Assembly (NCBI GenBank): GCA_013397865.1
Contig: VZTI01001727.1
Span: forward strand, 124,001 to 188,000
From: Struthidea cinerea
Lineage: Eukaryota > Chordata > Aves > Passeriformes > Corcoracidae
Direction: 5' to 3'
DNA length: 64,000 bases
Part shown: piece by piece, positions 38,601 through 50,700 of the stretch
How the letters are laid out: every line of letters begins with the position of its first letter
Position numbering within the stretch: position 1 is the first letter of the stretch
Notes under the pieces: model-generated
The model's database searches: none
Seen by the model: the letters and a program-made list of their open reading frames with translations, nothing else
Told to the model about the DNA's origin: nothing
Program-made: the position numbers and the translations under genes

Positions 38601-39556
38601 CTCCAGCCATGTCAAATATTTATTAAGTTATCTTGCTACAGAAGAAGAGACAGAAAGAGAGAACAAAATAGAAAACAGAAGAGAAGAAAGTATGTCTTAA
38701 TTGTGTGGAGAGCTGTCATTGCAGCCCTTATGTGTGGAAGGTGCAGAATAACCCTCATGTCATAGCACGTAACAGCAAACACTGCTTCACTACCCAGTTT
38801 TAGCATTTCAAGTTTAAGAGAGTTGGACAATGGAAGCTTTAAAACCAAAGTAGATTTGATAGCAGTACTACGAATTTGTCTTCAATCTTTCATTTCTCAA
38901 TCAGCACTCGATTTTTCCCCTTACGAGTTTTCAATATGAAAACATGACGTGGAGAATCACACACAAGAGTAATTTTCTTTTTAGAAAGTCAATATAATTT
39001 TAATTGATCTATACGAGCCCCTCTTCTCCCAACATCCCAATACTACTAGGTCAAAATAAGTTTTGGTACTCATATGTAAGAAGTAGATTAAATACTAAAG
39101 TTAATCCCTTTAGAAGGAAACACATTTTTGTGCGGAAGTGACAGTGGCATTTTAAGTGCCAGTGGCATTTTAAGTGCCAGCATTCAACTGGTTTATTGTA
39201 TCACTACTTCAAATAAGAAAACACAAGGTATGCTGGACAGTTATCCAGAGTTCTGACCAGCACACCTGATAATCCCATGCAGCAGCAAAATGTTTGGTTT
39301 TGAAAAAGAAAAGAGTTCTGTCAGGCTGCTTTTCTGCAACATTCATTGTGTAAAGAGACATGTAATTTTAAGTATTTAATTTACAGAGACTGGATAATTC
39401 CACTTGTTCCAAACTCTACTTGTTTAAATATCTGATGTTTAAAATTAAGATATTCACTTAAATCAGTCCTAGAATCCTCAGACTCAGCCTTCCATAAGGG
39501 CCCACAGTCCATTTTCAGAGATATATCATATATGCACAAAGATCTGCTCTTTCGTT
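38600..39556 (-). terminator. DLD: DLD 3' UTR and poly(A) signals
   Basis: Downstream of the DLD stop (39557-39559) two minus-strand AATAAA hexamers are visible, at 39192-39197 and 38619-38624. The distal one is followed by a GU-rich region (tggattttgtttgctgattggattgttt) and is the better candidate, giving a 3' UTR of about 0.95 kb. An 18-bp tandem duplication (39142-39177) lies between the stop and the proximal hexamer. Confidence 0.6.
39142..39177. repeat. 18-bp direct tandem repeat in DLD 3' UTR
   Basis: CAGTGGCATTTTAAGTGC occurs twice in perfect tandem and is followed by a third CAG. The unit is itself partly palindromic (GGCA...TGCC). Confidence 0.9.
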
Positions 39557-41793
39557 TTAGAAGTTGATAGCTTTGCCAAAGGATGCTGCTAGGTTTGCTT
39601 CCCTGAAGGCTTCTGACACTGTCTGTAGAGAGCAAACACAAAAAGTTATAAGTCATTAACAGCTACATGGAGTAACAGCATGCCTGTGTAATCGTGTTCA
39701 ACAGTCCCTTTAGAAAACACTTACTGGATGGGCATGGCAAACTCTGGCTACGTCTTCACATGATGCTCCATATTCCATAGCAAGGGCAGCTTCATTCACC
39801 ATTTCACCAGCACCCTGTAATTTAATGGTACTTGCAATTAGCACAAATCCTTATGCAGTTGTCCAGGTTCTCCTGAATTAGTAACAGCTTATAAATAAGC
39901 ACTTTCTGCTAAAAAAGAAAAGTTATGTTTTAACTAGCACTTCAGCTGTGTTCTAATGCAAGTCGTAAGTACTTAATCTATTTGGTGACTGTGCTCAAAC
40001 CTAGCATAAATCTAAACATAATTCTTAATGAGAGGATTTGTTCTCTCATTGCTGAGAGCTGTGCAAAAGCTGGGCATTTTTCCATGAAAGGAAACCTACC
40101 CAAAACACCAATGCTCCCCTGAAAAGTTAAACAGATAACTAGATAAACAAAAGCATGTTACTACACCTACACCCTCATTTTTATTTGCTGTATTTATGCA
40201 TATTTACTAAGAGAATATATCTTTGAGGACTCAAAAATAGTTAAACCTCCTCTTACATTTTTAGCACTCAGATCCACAACCGTAAGATTTTCCCCCAGTC
40301 CTTTCCCACTGAAGAAAACTAGATTTATTGGTATGAGACAGACAAAGTTGTGCTTCCTTTAAGACATGTTGGTTTCTAAATTACTGCAATTGCAAGAGAA
40401 AGTGACCAGCACAGTATCTTACTGAGAGCAGTTTTGGTGTTTCTCTTAAAGAAAGCTGTACACAAAAACGTATGGAAGTGTTTTTGCAAACATCTTTTGA
40501 AAAAAGAATATTTAAAGCTAAGAAACAAAACAGAAAAAGATTATGGTCAAACTTTGACCAAAAAACCCCCAAAATCCCCCCAAACAGGGGAAATCCCAAA
40601 GGTTCCACAAATTACTGACCCCACATTTAGTGACTGCAGCATAAGACTACCATCTTTGCTGAAGTCTTAAGTCAGAGAGAGGGGAAAAAGAACATACCAA
40701 TGAAAAAGCCACAGTCTTTTCAGCTCCTCAACTTCCAAAACTTTAATCAACTATTTCTGCTGGTCTCTCAAGTATTTGGCAGCATTCATAAAACCAAAAC
40801 AAAAAACCAAACACAACAAACACCACCACCACAAAACCTCACCACATAAAACTGGTCAAAGACACCAAATAACCGTAGTAATTCAAGAGGGAAAAAAAAA
40901 GCTGGGTTTAACACCAAAGTAACTAAAATGTGGGAAGGAGGGCAGGGGTGCAGAACAGAACTCTAAGAAAAACAAGTATGGGGAACTCACACCTCCCCAT
41001 TTACAAACACCACGTCTAACTCAACAACTATGCAACACTAAATAAAAAGACGGTTACAAGGCCAAGAGAGCACAATTGATGATACTTACTGAGCCTAAAA
41101 TGTGAGCACCCAACATCCTGTCTGTTGACTTTTGACTAAGTATCTTCACCATGCCGTCTGTGTCAGCATTTGTCTTTGCTCTACTGTTTGCAGCAAATGG
41201 AAATTTCCCAATTTTGTATTCTACACCCTACAAAACAGATGTTAATTAATGACCAACAAGAAAAAAGTAACCAACTGCTAAGTACATGAGGAGAAGCAAT
41301 ACAGAACTAAAACACATGAAATACAGAGAAAAGTACATGAACAACCACCAAAAGTGGTGTAAGACTGTACTAAAAAAGATTAATTTGCAAATGAACAATA
41401 TTAATGTCACAGAATGCAAGTCATTAAAGAGAACTGTGGTTCTCTGTTGGGAGAGTGGCATGCACAAGGGTATCATATACTCATACCCCCTAAGCAATAA
41501 ATTCAAATGCAGAAATTTGGATAAAGTAGCTAGATAAACTACAGAGTAAAACCAGGCCCAAGGTGGAAAATCAGTTTTTGTCTGAAAAGAAAACAAACAG
41601 TACCTCTTCTTTCAGCTGTTCTTCTGACTTGCCAACCCAGGCCACTTCAGGGTGAGTGTAGATCACAGAGGGAACGCAGTTGTAGTCAATGTGAACTGCT
41701 CCCCCGGCCATGCCTTCTACACAAAGAATGCCTTCATCCTCAGCTTTGTGGGCCAGCATAGGTCCAGCAACTACATCACCAATAGCATAGATG
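39557..41793 (-). CDS. DLD: DLD exons 11-14: central and dimer-interface domains
   Basis: Exon 11 (41604-41793) has the second FAD-contact motif IYAIGDVVAGPMLAHKAEDE and VIYTHPEVAWVGKSEEQLKE. Exon 12 (41090-41227) encodes the interface start, KFPFAANSRAKTN and LGAHILGS. Exon 13 (39725-39814) encodes GAGEMVNEAALAMEYGAS and ends HAHP. Exon 14 (39557-39622) encodes TVSEAFREANLAASFGKAIN then F and TAA. The catalytic His (HAHP) and its partner Glu (SEAF) therefore lie on different exons. Ser replaces the usual Pro of ILGPGAGE at the exon 12/13 junction. Confidence 0.95.
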
Positions 41794-44700
41794 CTATCAG
41801 ACCAATGAAACAGAACAAGACACTGTTTAAAAACATCCTAGCACACCTGGGCTACCTTACATAACAGTCTGTTTGAAACACATTACTGAAAACTCTAATC
41901 AAAACAGACTAAAATACTATATTTTAGCAGTTTCCACAGAATGACCACACTTCAAGAGGTACTTAGTGACATGAAATAGACAGGGACTTTTAAATTACAA
42001 AACTTCAAAGGCTGACTAAAAATTTTTAGTTCCTGAAATAATACAGGTATCTTGAGTTTTCTTTTCAGAAAAGAAAAGTATGTTCTGTAATTAAAAAACA
42101 GAAGTGCTTTAGTAGGTTAAACTTTAAAAATAAAGTGTTCTGCATTAAAAAAAAGTAAAAAAAAAATTAGTCTTACTTACTTTGGAATCTTGGTTTGGAA
42201 TCTGTTGTTGACTGGAATTCTCCCCTTCTTATCAAGTTCAATTCCAATTTCCTCAAGACCTAGATTTTTTGTGAACGGACGCCTACCAATGCAAACTAGG
42301 AGGACATCACAAGTTATTACTTCTGCCTTGCCACCAGCAGCGGCTTCAACACTAGAGGAAAATAAAAAGCAAAAATGCTAAGCTGTAAACTTGCAGCCTT
42401 CTCTCTCTCTGACTAGTAACCAATATGACCCAGCTGGTGACCTCCTGGCTGGGTCTGGCACCCAAAGCACTTCATTCAGCCTGCCCCACGCTTCCTCCTT
42501 GCAAGAGTTCAGGAGCAGAAGAGGGAGGAAGGGACAACACCTCTTAAAACATTTCTTAACAATTGTTAGAGAGAGAAATTCAGGGTATATTTTCAATAGC
42601 AAATAGGATCAAACCCATAGAGCTAAGTAATTGGTGCTGAGTAGTTGCCGCCCAAAGTATATATACTTTGGGATGGGGTAGGGCCATGTACTCTGAGCAA
42701 GCTTTCTTCTGGGCCCAGGACCCAAACACCTGTTAGCAGCTGCCCAGCATCCCATGCATCCCTCAAGTGCATCTTGTGTTAAACTGCACCCAGAACAAGT
42801 TCAATTCATGTGCTCTGAGAGCACAAGAAGCAAAGTAAGGGAAGTGAGGATAATTGGAAGTGTATTTCAAAAGCATACTCTGAACCAAAATGAAACTCTA
42901 AATGTCGTAACAGAACACATGAGAGATCCAACAGCATGGCATGTAAAGAAGCCCAAATCCTGGACCTTTACAGTGATGGAGGACAGACTATCCCCAGCTA
43001 CTGTGATACAGCAAGTACAAGTCACCATATTAAGATTAAGCTTATTTTTGTGAAGTAACATCAAGTATTTTCTTAAAGTACATTGTCTGCATAGAGAATC
43101 CATTAACACAAACAGAAGTAGTGCATGTTTACAGACATTTACAAAGCCCATTTGCTGTATGTGTTTCTATATTAACTGTTTATATATAAAACTTCAAAGG
43201 TCCGTATTACCATTAGGAGTATGACCACTACAAGACACTCTTCGGATAGTTTCATTTATTTCTGTTCGAGAACAACAGTATCTCTGCCATACTTACTCTA
43301 AGACAAGATGACCTTCCAGTAAGTAGGCAAGAATTAATGGCTTGAAAATGACTGTATGAACAATCATGGTATTTATGCTAATTATACCAGAAGTAAGTAT
43401 CTTCCATGAAAAGAATGATTTAGAGTTCTGTTTTTATTACTGATCTCATACAGTGGTTTTATACTAGCAAGCCCTCAACTCAGGTCAATGGAACCTCTCC
43501 TGTATAAGCATCCTAAGACTCAATAAACGCAAAATTATGAGCTCTGTAAGTTACAATGAAGGATAAACATTTAATTGCACTAAAGAATTCATCTTCCTTC
43601 TAGATCCATTTTTTCCTGTTTAAAAAAATAATATCAGACTATATTTTTTAATAGGTTTGATGGATTTGGAGGAAGAATATATTTGGCATTCCCTTAGTTT
43701 TATGTTAAACACTTACGCTACATCTATTTTTCCATCTGGTCTCTTGGTAGCACCGGTAACTTTGGTGTTCAGTTTAAACTTGAATCCCTGCTTCTGAAGA
43801 ATACGCTGGAAGTTTTTAGAGATCTCCATGTCAATTCCCATTCCACCAACATGGCCCATGAACTCAACAGCTGTCACATCTGCACCAAGGCGCTGCCAAA
43901 CTGAACCCTGCAGTCACAACAATACAGGTAAGAAGAATTTTTCAAAAGCAAACTTCAGATACTTTTACTGTAATACTTATAACAGACTGTAAACTCTTCC
44001 AAAGCAGGATAACATGTAACAGCAAACTGATCAGTTTCTACAAACATGACAGCGTAAAATAAAACAAGTTCAACTTTCCCCAGCCTTACCACAAAAAGAT
44101 TTATCATTGCTTATTTGCGGACTCAAAACTTCCATAACCAAATTTAGGGAATTAGGCTTTTAAAGAAATAGTTAACAAAATAACTAAATACAACTCATGT
44201 ATGTTTTATGTTACAGGCATAGAAGAAATTCAAAATCAAAGAACCTGAAAGGAAAACCCAAAGGGAATTGCTTGTGGAGTTCTAATACCACTACTAATTA
44301 ACCAAAATAATACCACATTAAGGAAATTTTACACAACAAAATGGAACCACTGCTGCTTCAGTCTGTATTTATAACCTTAACCACAATCATCAGCCTCACC
44401 AACAAAACTAATGTACACCCTATTAACCTGCAGTTACCCACATCCACCCAATACAGAATTTCACTTTGCTTACTCTTTTCCTGCTTAACGGTCAGCAGGC
44501 TAAGCAACCACCTGGCAGATGTGCACAGCTTCAAGCAGTTGCAAGACCAGCAAATGTAAATTCTTTTTGAAACATATAGGTGTGAGGCAAAAGGACTCAG
44601 ACCAAGATGAACTACAAAGTCTCCACTCCTTTGCTTGATAGAATATGTACAATCACATTAAACATCTCTCGAGAATAACTGCTAAACACAAGAATTTATC

Positions 44701-47700
44701 CTGCCTCAGTGCGCTTCCCTTAAAATAGGAGTTCTCTCATCTATACGTAGGCCAGGTACAAACTTCAGTGAAAGTTAAGCACCATCCCCCCAGTTCCCTA
44801 ATCCTCCAAAAAAGAAAAATAAATATACAAAACCCCATATGTTCCTCTTTCATTTCTCTGCTTAACTAACCAGCTGTAGAAGTACTGATCAAACAAACAC
44901 TTATCCCAGCTTTTCTGGTAAAAAAGGGAGCTAGCATGTTATGAAGTCTGAACAGATTCATTATGACTCACTGAAATGTTGAATCACAGCAATGCCATCA
45001 AATACAACAAAAATAATGCCCCATTCCTTTACAAATTAAAGGCCAAGTGGTTTAAATATCCTCTCACCAGTTCCACACCAATGACTCCTGCACCAATGAC
45101 AACCATCTTTTCAGGAACTTTTTTCAGTGACAGTGCACCAGTGGATGACACAATGTTATCTTCATCAATCTAATGACAAAGAAATGCACAAAGGGAGGTT
45201 TACAACCTCTTTTACATATTATGTACAAAACACACACAAGGTGAAGTGCAGTCAGGTGCAAACAATTATTACACATTAATTTGTGTGGCTATGAGACACT
45301 GAACAGCAAGTACAATTAAGCTCAAATACATACAGTAATTCCAGGGAAGGGAGCAACTTCTGAGCCTGTGGCTATGAGTATGTTCTTTGTATTGATAACT
45401 TGTGTGCTGCCATCTTCTTTAGCTGCAGTGACTTGGTTTTTGCCAGTTATTTTTCCAAACCCAGATACATGTATAACCTTTAGTAATCAGAACACAGTGA
45501 AGTCAGATTTAAATATGTAAGTTAGGCTACATTTCACCTGAATCTCACTAATGCTTAGAGATGCTGCTGAAACATACCTCTGCATCACTACCTGGCACAA
45601 ATCACAAAGTAATTGTATACTATTCTTTTAAGCAGATTAAGAATGAAGGCACTGGGCATTTGAAAGTTTTCTGGAAGAAAAGCATTCAAATTCTGCCCCC
45701 AACAAAACAGTCACTCAAATTAATTTATGTGGCCATATGAAAATGTAAAAGGCAAGAAATTCAGATCAGAAAAACAGATATACCTCAGTATATAATCCAA
45801 ACTAACCTTGTTTTGTTTAAATAAATGAGCAATTCCACCTGTTAAGGCCTTCACTGCACTACTCTTCTGTTCCATCATCTTCTCTAGATTCAAACGGATT
45901 CCTGTAACTAAGGTTAAAACAAAACAACTTACATCAAGCACTGCAGTGTGTTAATATTAAAGGAGCTAACCTCAACACAGTTAACAACTCTGACACAGAA
46001 AGATGTATTGAATGGCCCTACTAAATACTAAAGGTTACATTCAACAACTGCTGTGTTGAAAATCAGTATTGCACTTTTCAAATACAACTTATCTATCCAT
46101 TATTCAGAGTTCAAAGAGCAGACACGTCCCTAAGCCTCCAAGTGACAGATAAAGGATATTACTTACAACTCTAAAAATTTTCTGACTAGAAAACCATACT
46201 AGTCAGATTTGAAAGATTAAATTTGCATTTGTTGGAAACCACTTCTGTTAACAGGCACTGACAGTTGTTCTTCACTCACTTTCAATTCCTCTATTAGCGA
46301 AATCTTTTCCATGGGCCAAGTGATACAGATGCGAGTTGTTCAGCAAGGCCTAAAACAGACACACAAAAATGTGAATTTGGACATACATTCAAAAGAATGA
46401 GTTATTTATTATAAGGAAAAAAAATTATATTATTTGCAAAGTGTTCTCACTATTAAGAAAAAGTTTGACATATATGTATTTAAAAAGGTTTATTTCAAAC
46501 ACAGAAATTGTTCACAGTAGTTCCTACTGAAATGTTCAGTAAAGTTACATACTTAATAATGAAACAGAAAACAGTTAAATCCACACCTATCTTTTTTGCT
46601 CATTTCACCATAGAAATTGATAATTACTCCATAGGTATTAAAAAAAAAAAAAAAAAAGGAACACACTAAGTAGAGGAAAATAAACATGATTCTGACTGAA
46701 GGCCATAGAGAAGATACAGAAAAACTGGATGAGGAAGATCTACACTAAAATGCCTGTTAAAATTTTAGCCTGTGTAGACACATGAGAGTTAAATTTTGAA
46801 TTGTTGTGCTGAAGTTACTACAACTGCACAGCTAATTGAGCTGGATGGCTTGGAGCTAGCTCAGGTATATGGATTTTCCAAATTCATAGATAAACTTAGA
46901 ATAGTTTTTATAAGGATGGCTATAAATTAGTAGCTCGAACTTCAGAACCTCAGTAACTGCATTTTAATTAGAAATAGCAATATAGTTAAGGCAGGATCTT
47001 ACAAAGAAGATTGATTCTTTTGTTATAGCCATCCCAAATATGACATTATCTGTATCTTTGCAGGGACAACAGTGTGAGTTTGCAGACTTAAATCTAAAGC
47101 AGGCACAGTAAAAGAGTCAAAGATCATTCTGAAATACCTGCCTTATCTACATATGCTTGAGTAAAACTAATACTATCAAAATAAGATAATTCCATTTTTG
47201 TAATTTTTATCAACTGTCTTTAAAATTAATTTCTCCACTTCACATAACTATCATAGCCCCGAATCTGTAACATCCACGTCACTTAAAAGACACAGCCACC
47301 ACTTAAGACTTCAGCAACTACAAAGGAAAAAATAAAATCCATTTCCATTTTATTATTTTGGGTGATTTTCTGGAAAGGAATATTTGAGTCATTTGTTATT
47401 GCCTTGGTGTACACAACCTACATATCCACTTCTTCAGTTTACTGCCATTCAATCAAGTTCTAGATAGCATTCAAGTTAAACCATGGGTTCAGTAATATTT
47501 ACATAAAAACTTTAAAGGATAAAAAAATAAAAAGGGACTTGAGAAGTTAGTTAAATAGATTCCAGTAGAGTTTCAAACTTTCCAGGTAACACTGTGTGGA
47601 TTAACATTTTTGAGTGGTGCTTCAGTATATTAAGGTACTCTGAACTTCACTGAAATGATTATTAAAATGTCTAGAAAAATGAATATAAATTTTCTTCAAA

Positions 47701-50700
47701 ATCTTAGTATTTGTACTGTATTTTATCCTCCCATGCTAATGGAACCTCTTGAGCAAAAGGACTAGAAACAGCAATACAGTTAGGAGGGATCTTGTTAAGA
47801 ATACTATGTCTGTTACTACAGCCATTACAAATCTGGCATTAGCAGTGTCCTCCTTCACCTGCTGGGTGCTATTGAGGCAGATTCCCCAGCAACAGCACTG
47901 TTCTTACAAAGGCCTAGGTCTAAAATTACTGTAAACTAGATTGACAATGTCAAATATCAAGTCCTTATTAATTTCTTCTTGCTTCTCCTTTCTTTCAGAG
48001 TGTACATGCTGGAGTCGCCTCTTTCTCTCCACACCTGCACTACTCCACAAAAGCATCACCAGCCTCACCCTCCAGGCCATTCTGTACATGCACATCCATG
48101 TTGAGAAACTCCTTTCTACTCTCCTTCCAAGTGAAGCACTTAATGCCAGCTGCTTTTAACGAAGCTATGACAAACTATGTACTCTTACCTTGGATGGAAT
48201 ACATCCAACATTCAAGCAGGTTCCCCCTAACGTTGCATTTTTTTCTACACAGACAGTCTGAGGAAAAAGAACAGAGGAAACACAAGAACTCTTTAGCAAT
48301 ACTATGCCACCATTTCCTTATAGGCTATCTCAATTTAGAACTGATGACAAAGACATTTGTCTAGTTGTCCAGTAATTCTACCTCTACCAAGTGTCTCATT
48401 AATTTCACTCCTAGATTTATTCTGCAGCTCGTAATTCCCTTACCTCATTTTTTTGTTAACTTAAAACCCACAAAATAGCTCTTTGCAACAAAATCCTCTA
48501 CCAAAACGACAGCCACCGCACCATTCATACTTTCATATAAGTGCTGTCCTACTACAAAAATCTGTTACAAAGTAAGTAATAAATACAACACTCAGTTCAG
48601 TGAAAAGATGTGCCCCTAACAATTACAGAAAAACACCTCAGAAAGCCAAAAATATAAATCATGTGAAGATTCATAAAAACAAGAAAACAACCGGTAAGTG
48701 AACCGGCATAGATTAAAATCCCATGAAGCAATCTTTTCTTCAAAGAAAACAAAACAGGACAGAGCCCCCAAGCCACAAACAACATTTCCTCCCACTGCTA
48801 TGAAGTTGTAGCAACACCTATAAAGAAAGAAAAAATAAAAATTAAGTAAAGCAAAACCTAACAAAAATAAGGTCAGTACCAACAGGGATGGAAAATATGT
48901 CATCTCCTTCTCATTAAACTGACAGCATCGAAGTGTGCAAAGGACAAAAACAACTGCCAAAACCTCATATAAAAACAGATCACTTGGAGAGAGTGGGGGA
49001 GAGAGTATCATAAACCATTTTCATAGAAGCAAAGGAATAGGTGTCTCCTTCTTTGGAAGGCACACACATGTTCAAAATAATTGTTCCTTGGTTTACTCTT
49101 GAGAGTTCCAGTCCACTGAGAAGCAACCACCCAGGTGAAAGCCTTTCACAATTTCTTTAAATTGCTACTTTTGTGCTAAGGTAAGGATGATGGTAACATG
49201 AAAAGTAGAATTCACCAGATCAAATCACAAGAACATTTTGAGACATGCTGATCCCCTATCTCCCCTTCCTCTTGTTTTAAGCACATGAATACATGAAACA
49301 CAACACAAGGGCTTTAAAAGCTGTACTATGGATCAAACAGCACCAGACTACTCCTACCTTCACCCAATAAGGATGTGCTGCCTCATCCTCTTTACATAAA
49401 CTTCACTGACAAGGCCAAGCAAAGCTTTTGGAAAGCCAATACCCAGAGAACACTGTTGGCAATAATATCGGATGCTGAGGTGGTGATACAAGGATTCAAT
49501 GCTTGTGCTAGCAGAAACAGCACTAAAACTGAAAGTTAAGTAATTCGGTAGAGTGGAATCAGGTTTTTCCATGGACGGGGTAACTATACAGTCTATCTTT
49601 TTGCCAGTCTGCTAAAAATTACATTCTTCAAGGACACCAAAAATATTCTCCATCATTATTCAATGCTAATGGTGACATACACAAGTATGTCCAAGCATTT
49701 TCTTCTCTCTGACTAGCTGTGAAACAGTGTAACAGAATTATTTTTTGCTATGATGAAAAACAGAATCCAGGGCACTTTTTAAGCCCCTTGTGTATGGTAT
49801 CCTACTGTTAATCACAGATATGAAGGACTCAAGGACAGTATTGTTCCAAGAAAAGCTGGTATTTAGCCAGCCACAAAAATAGCTTTAGAATAATCAAACA
49901 TGAACTTACATGGCAGAAGGCCACAATCTTAATTAAAACCTGCAGCACTGAGCACCTCTGTTTCTTACCTTGTACTACTAGCTCAGTAACAACATACATC
50001 AAGAAGCAAGAGTATTTATTACAACAAAACCCGTAATTCACAAATATGTGTAAAGACAACTCAATTATTTGCACTAGGTCAAAGGAACAACTTAATGGAA
50101 TCTCAAACATCTGTATTTTGGTACAGTTACACATTAGAAGACTAAAAGATACCCAAAAAGATGTCACTGACACCCAGTTGTGGGACCAATAAGGGACAAC
50201 ACTCAGAATTACAGACAAATTCAGTTTGAAGGGACCTCCTCTGGAGGCCATCTAGTCAAACCTCCTCCTCCAAACACACTCAACATCAAAGACATTGCAG
50301 GAGGTGATTCTCCCCCTCTACTCTGCTCTCATGAGATACCACCGGGAGTACTGTGTCTAGCTCTGGGGCCCCAACACAAGACAGATTTGGACCTGCTGGA
50401 GCAAGTCCAGAAGTTCATCACAAGGCTGGAGCACCTCTCCTATCAAGACAGCCTGAGAGCCGGGGTTGTTCAGCCTGGAGAAGGCTTTGGGGAGACCTTA
50501 CAGCACCCTTCTCATACTTAAAGGGGGCTTGCAAGAAGGCTGGAGAGAGACGTTTCACAAGGACATTTAGTGACAGAAACAGCCTTAAGCTGAAGTAGGG
50601 TAGATTTAGATCAGCTCTTAGGAAGGGATCCTTTCCCGTGAGGGTGGTGAGGCACAGAAATAGGTTGCCCAGAGACACTGTGGATGCCCCAGCCCTGAAG

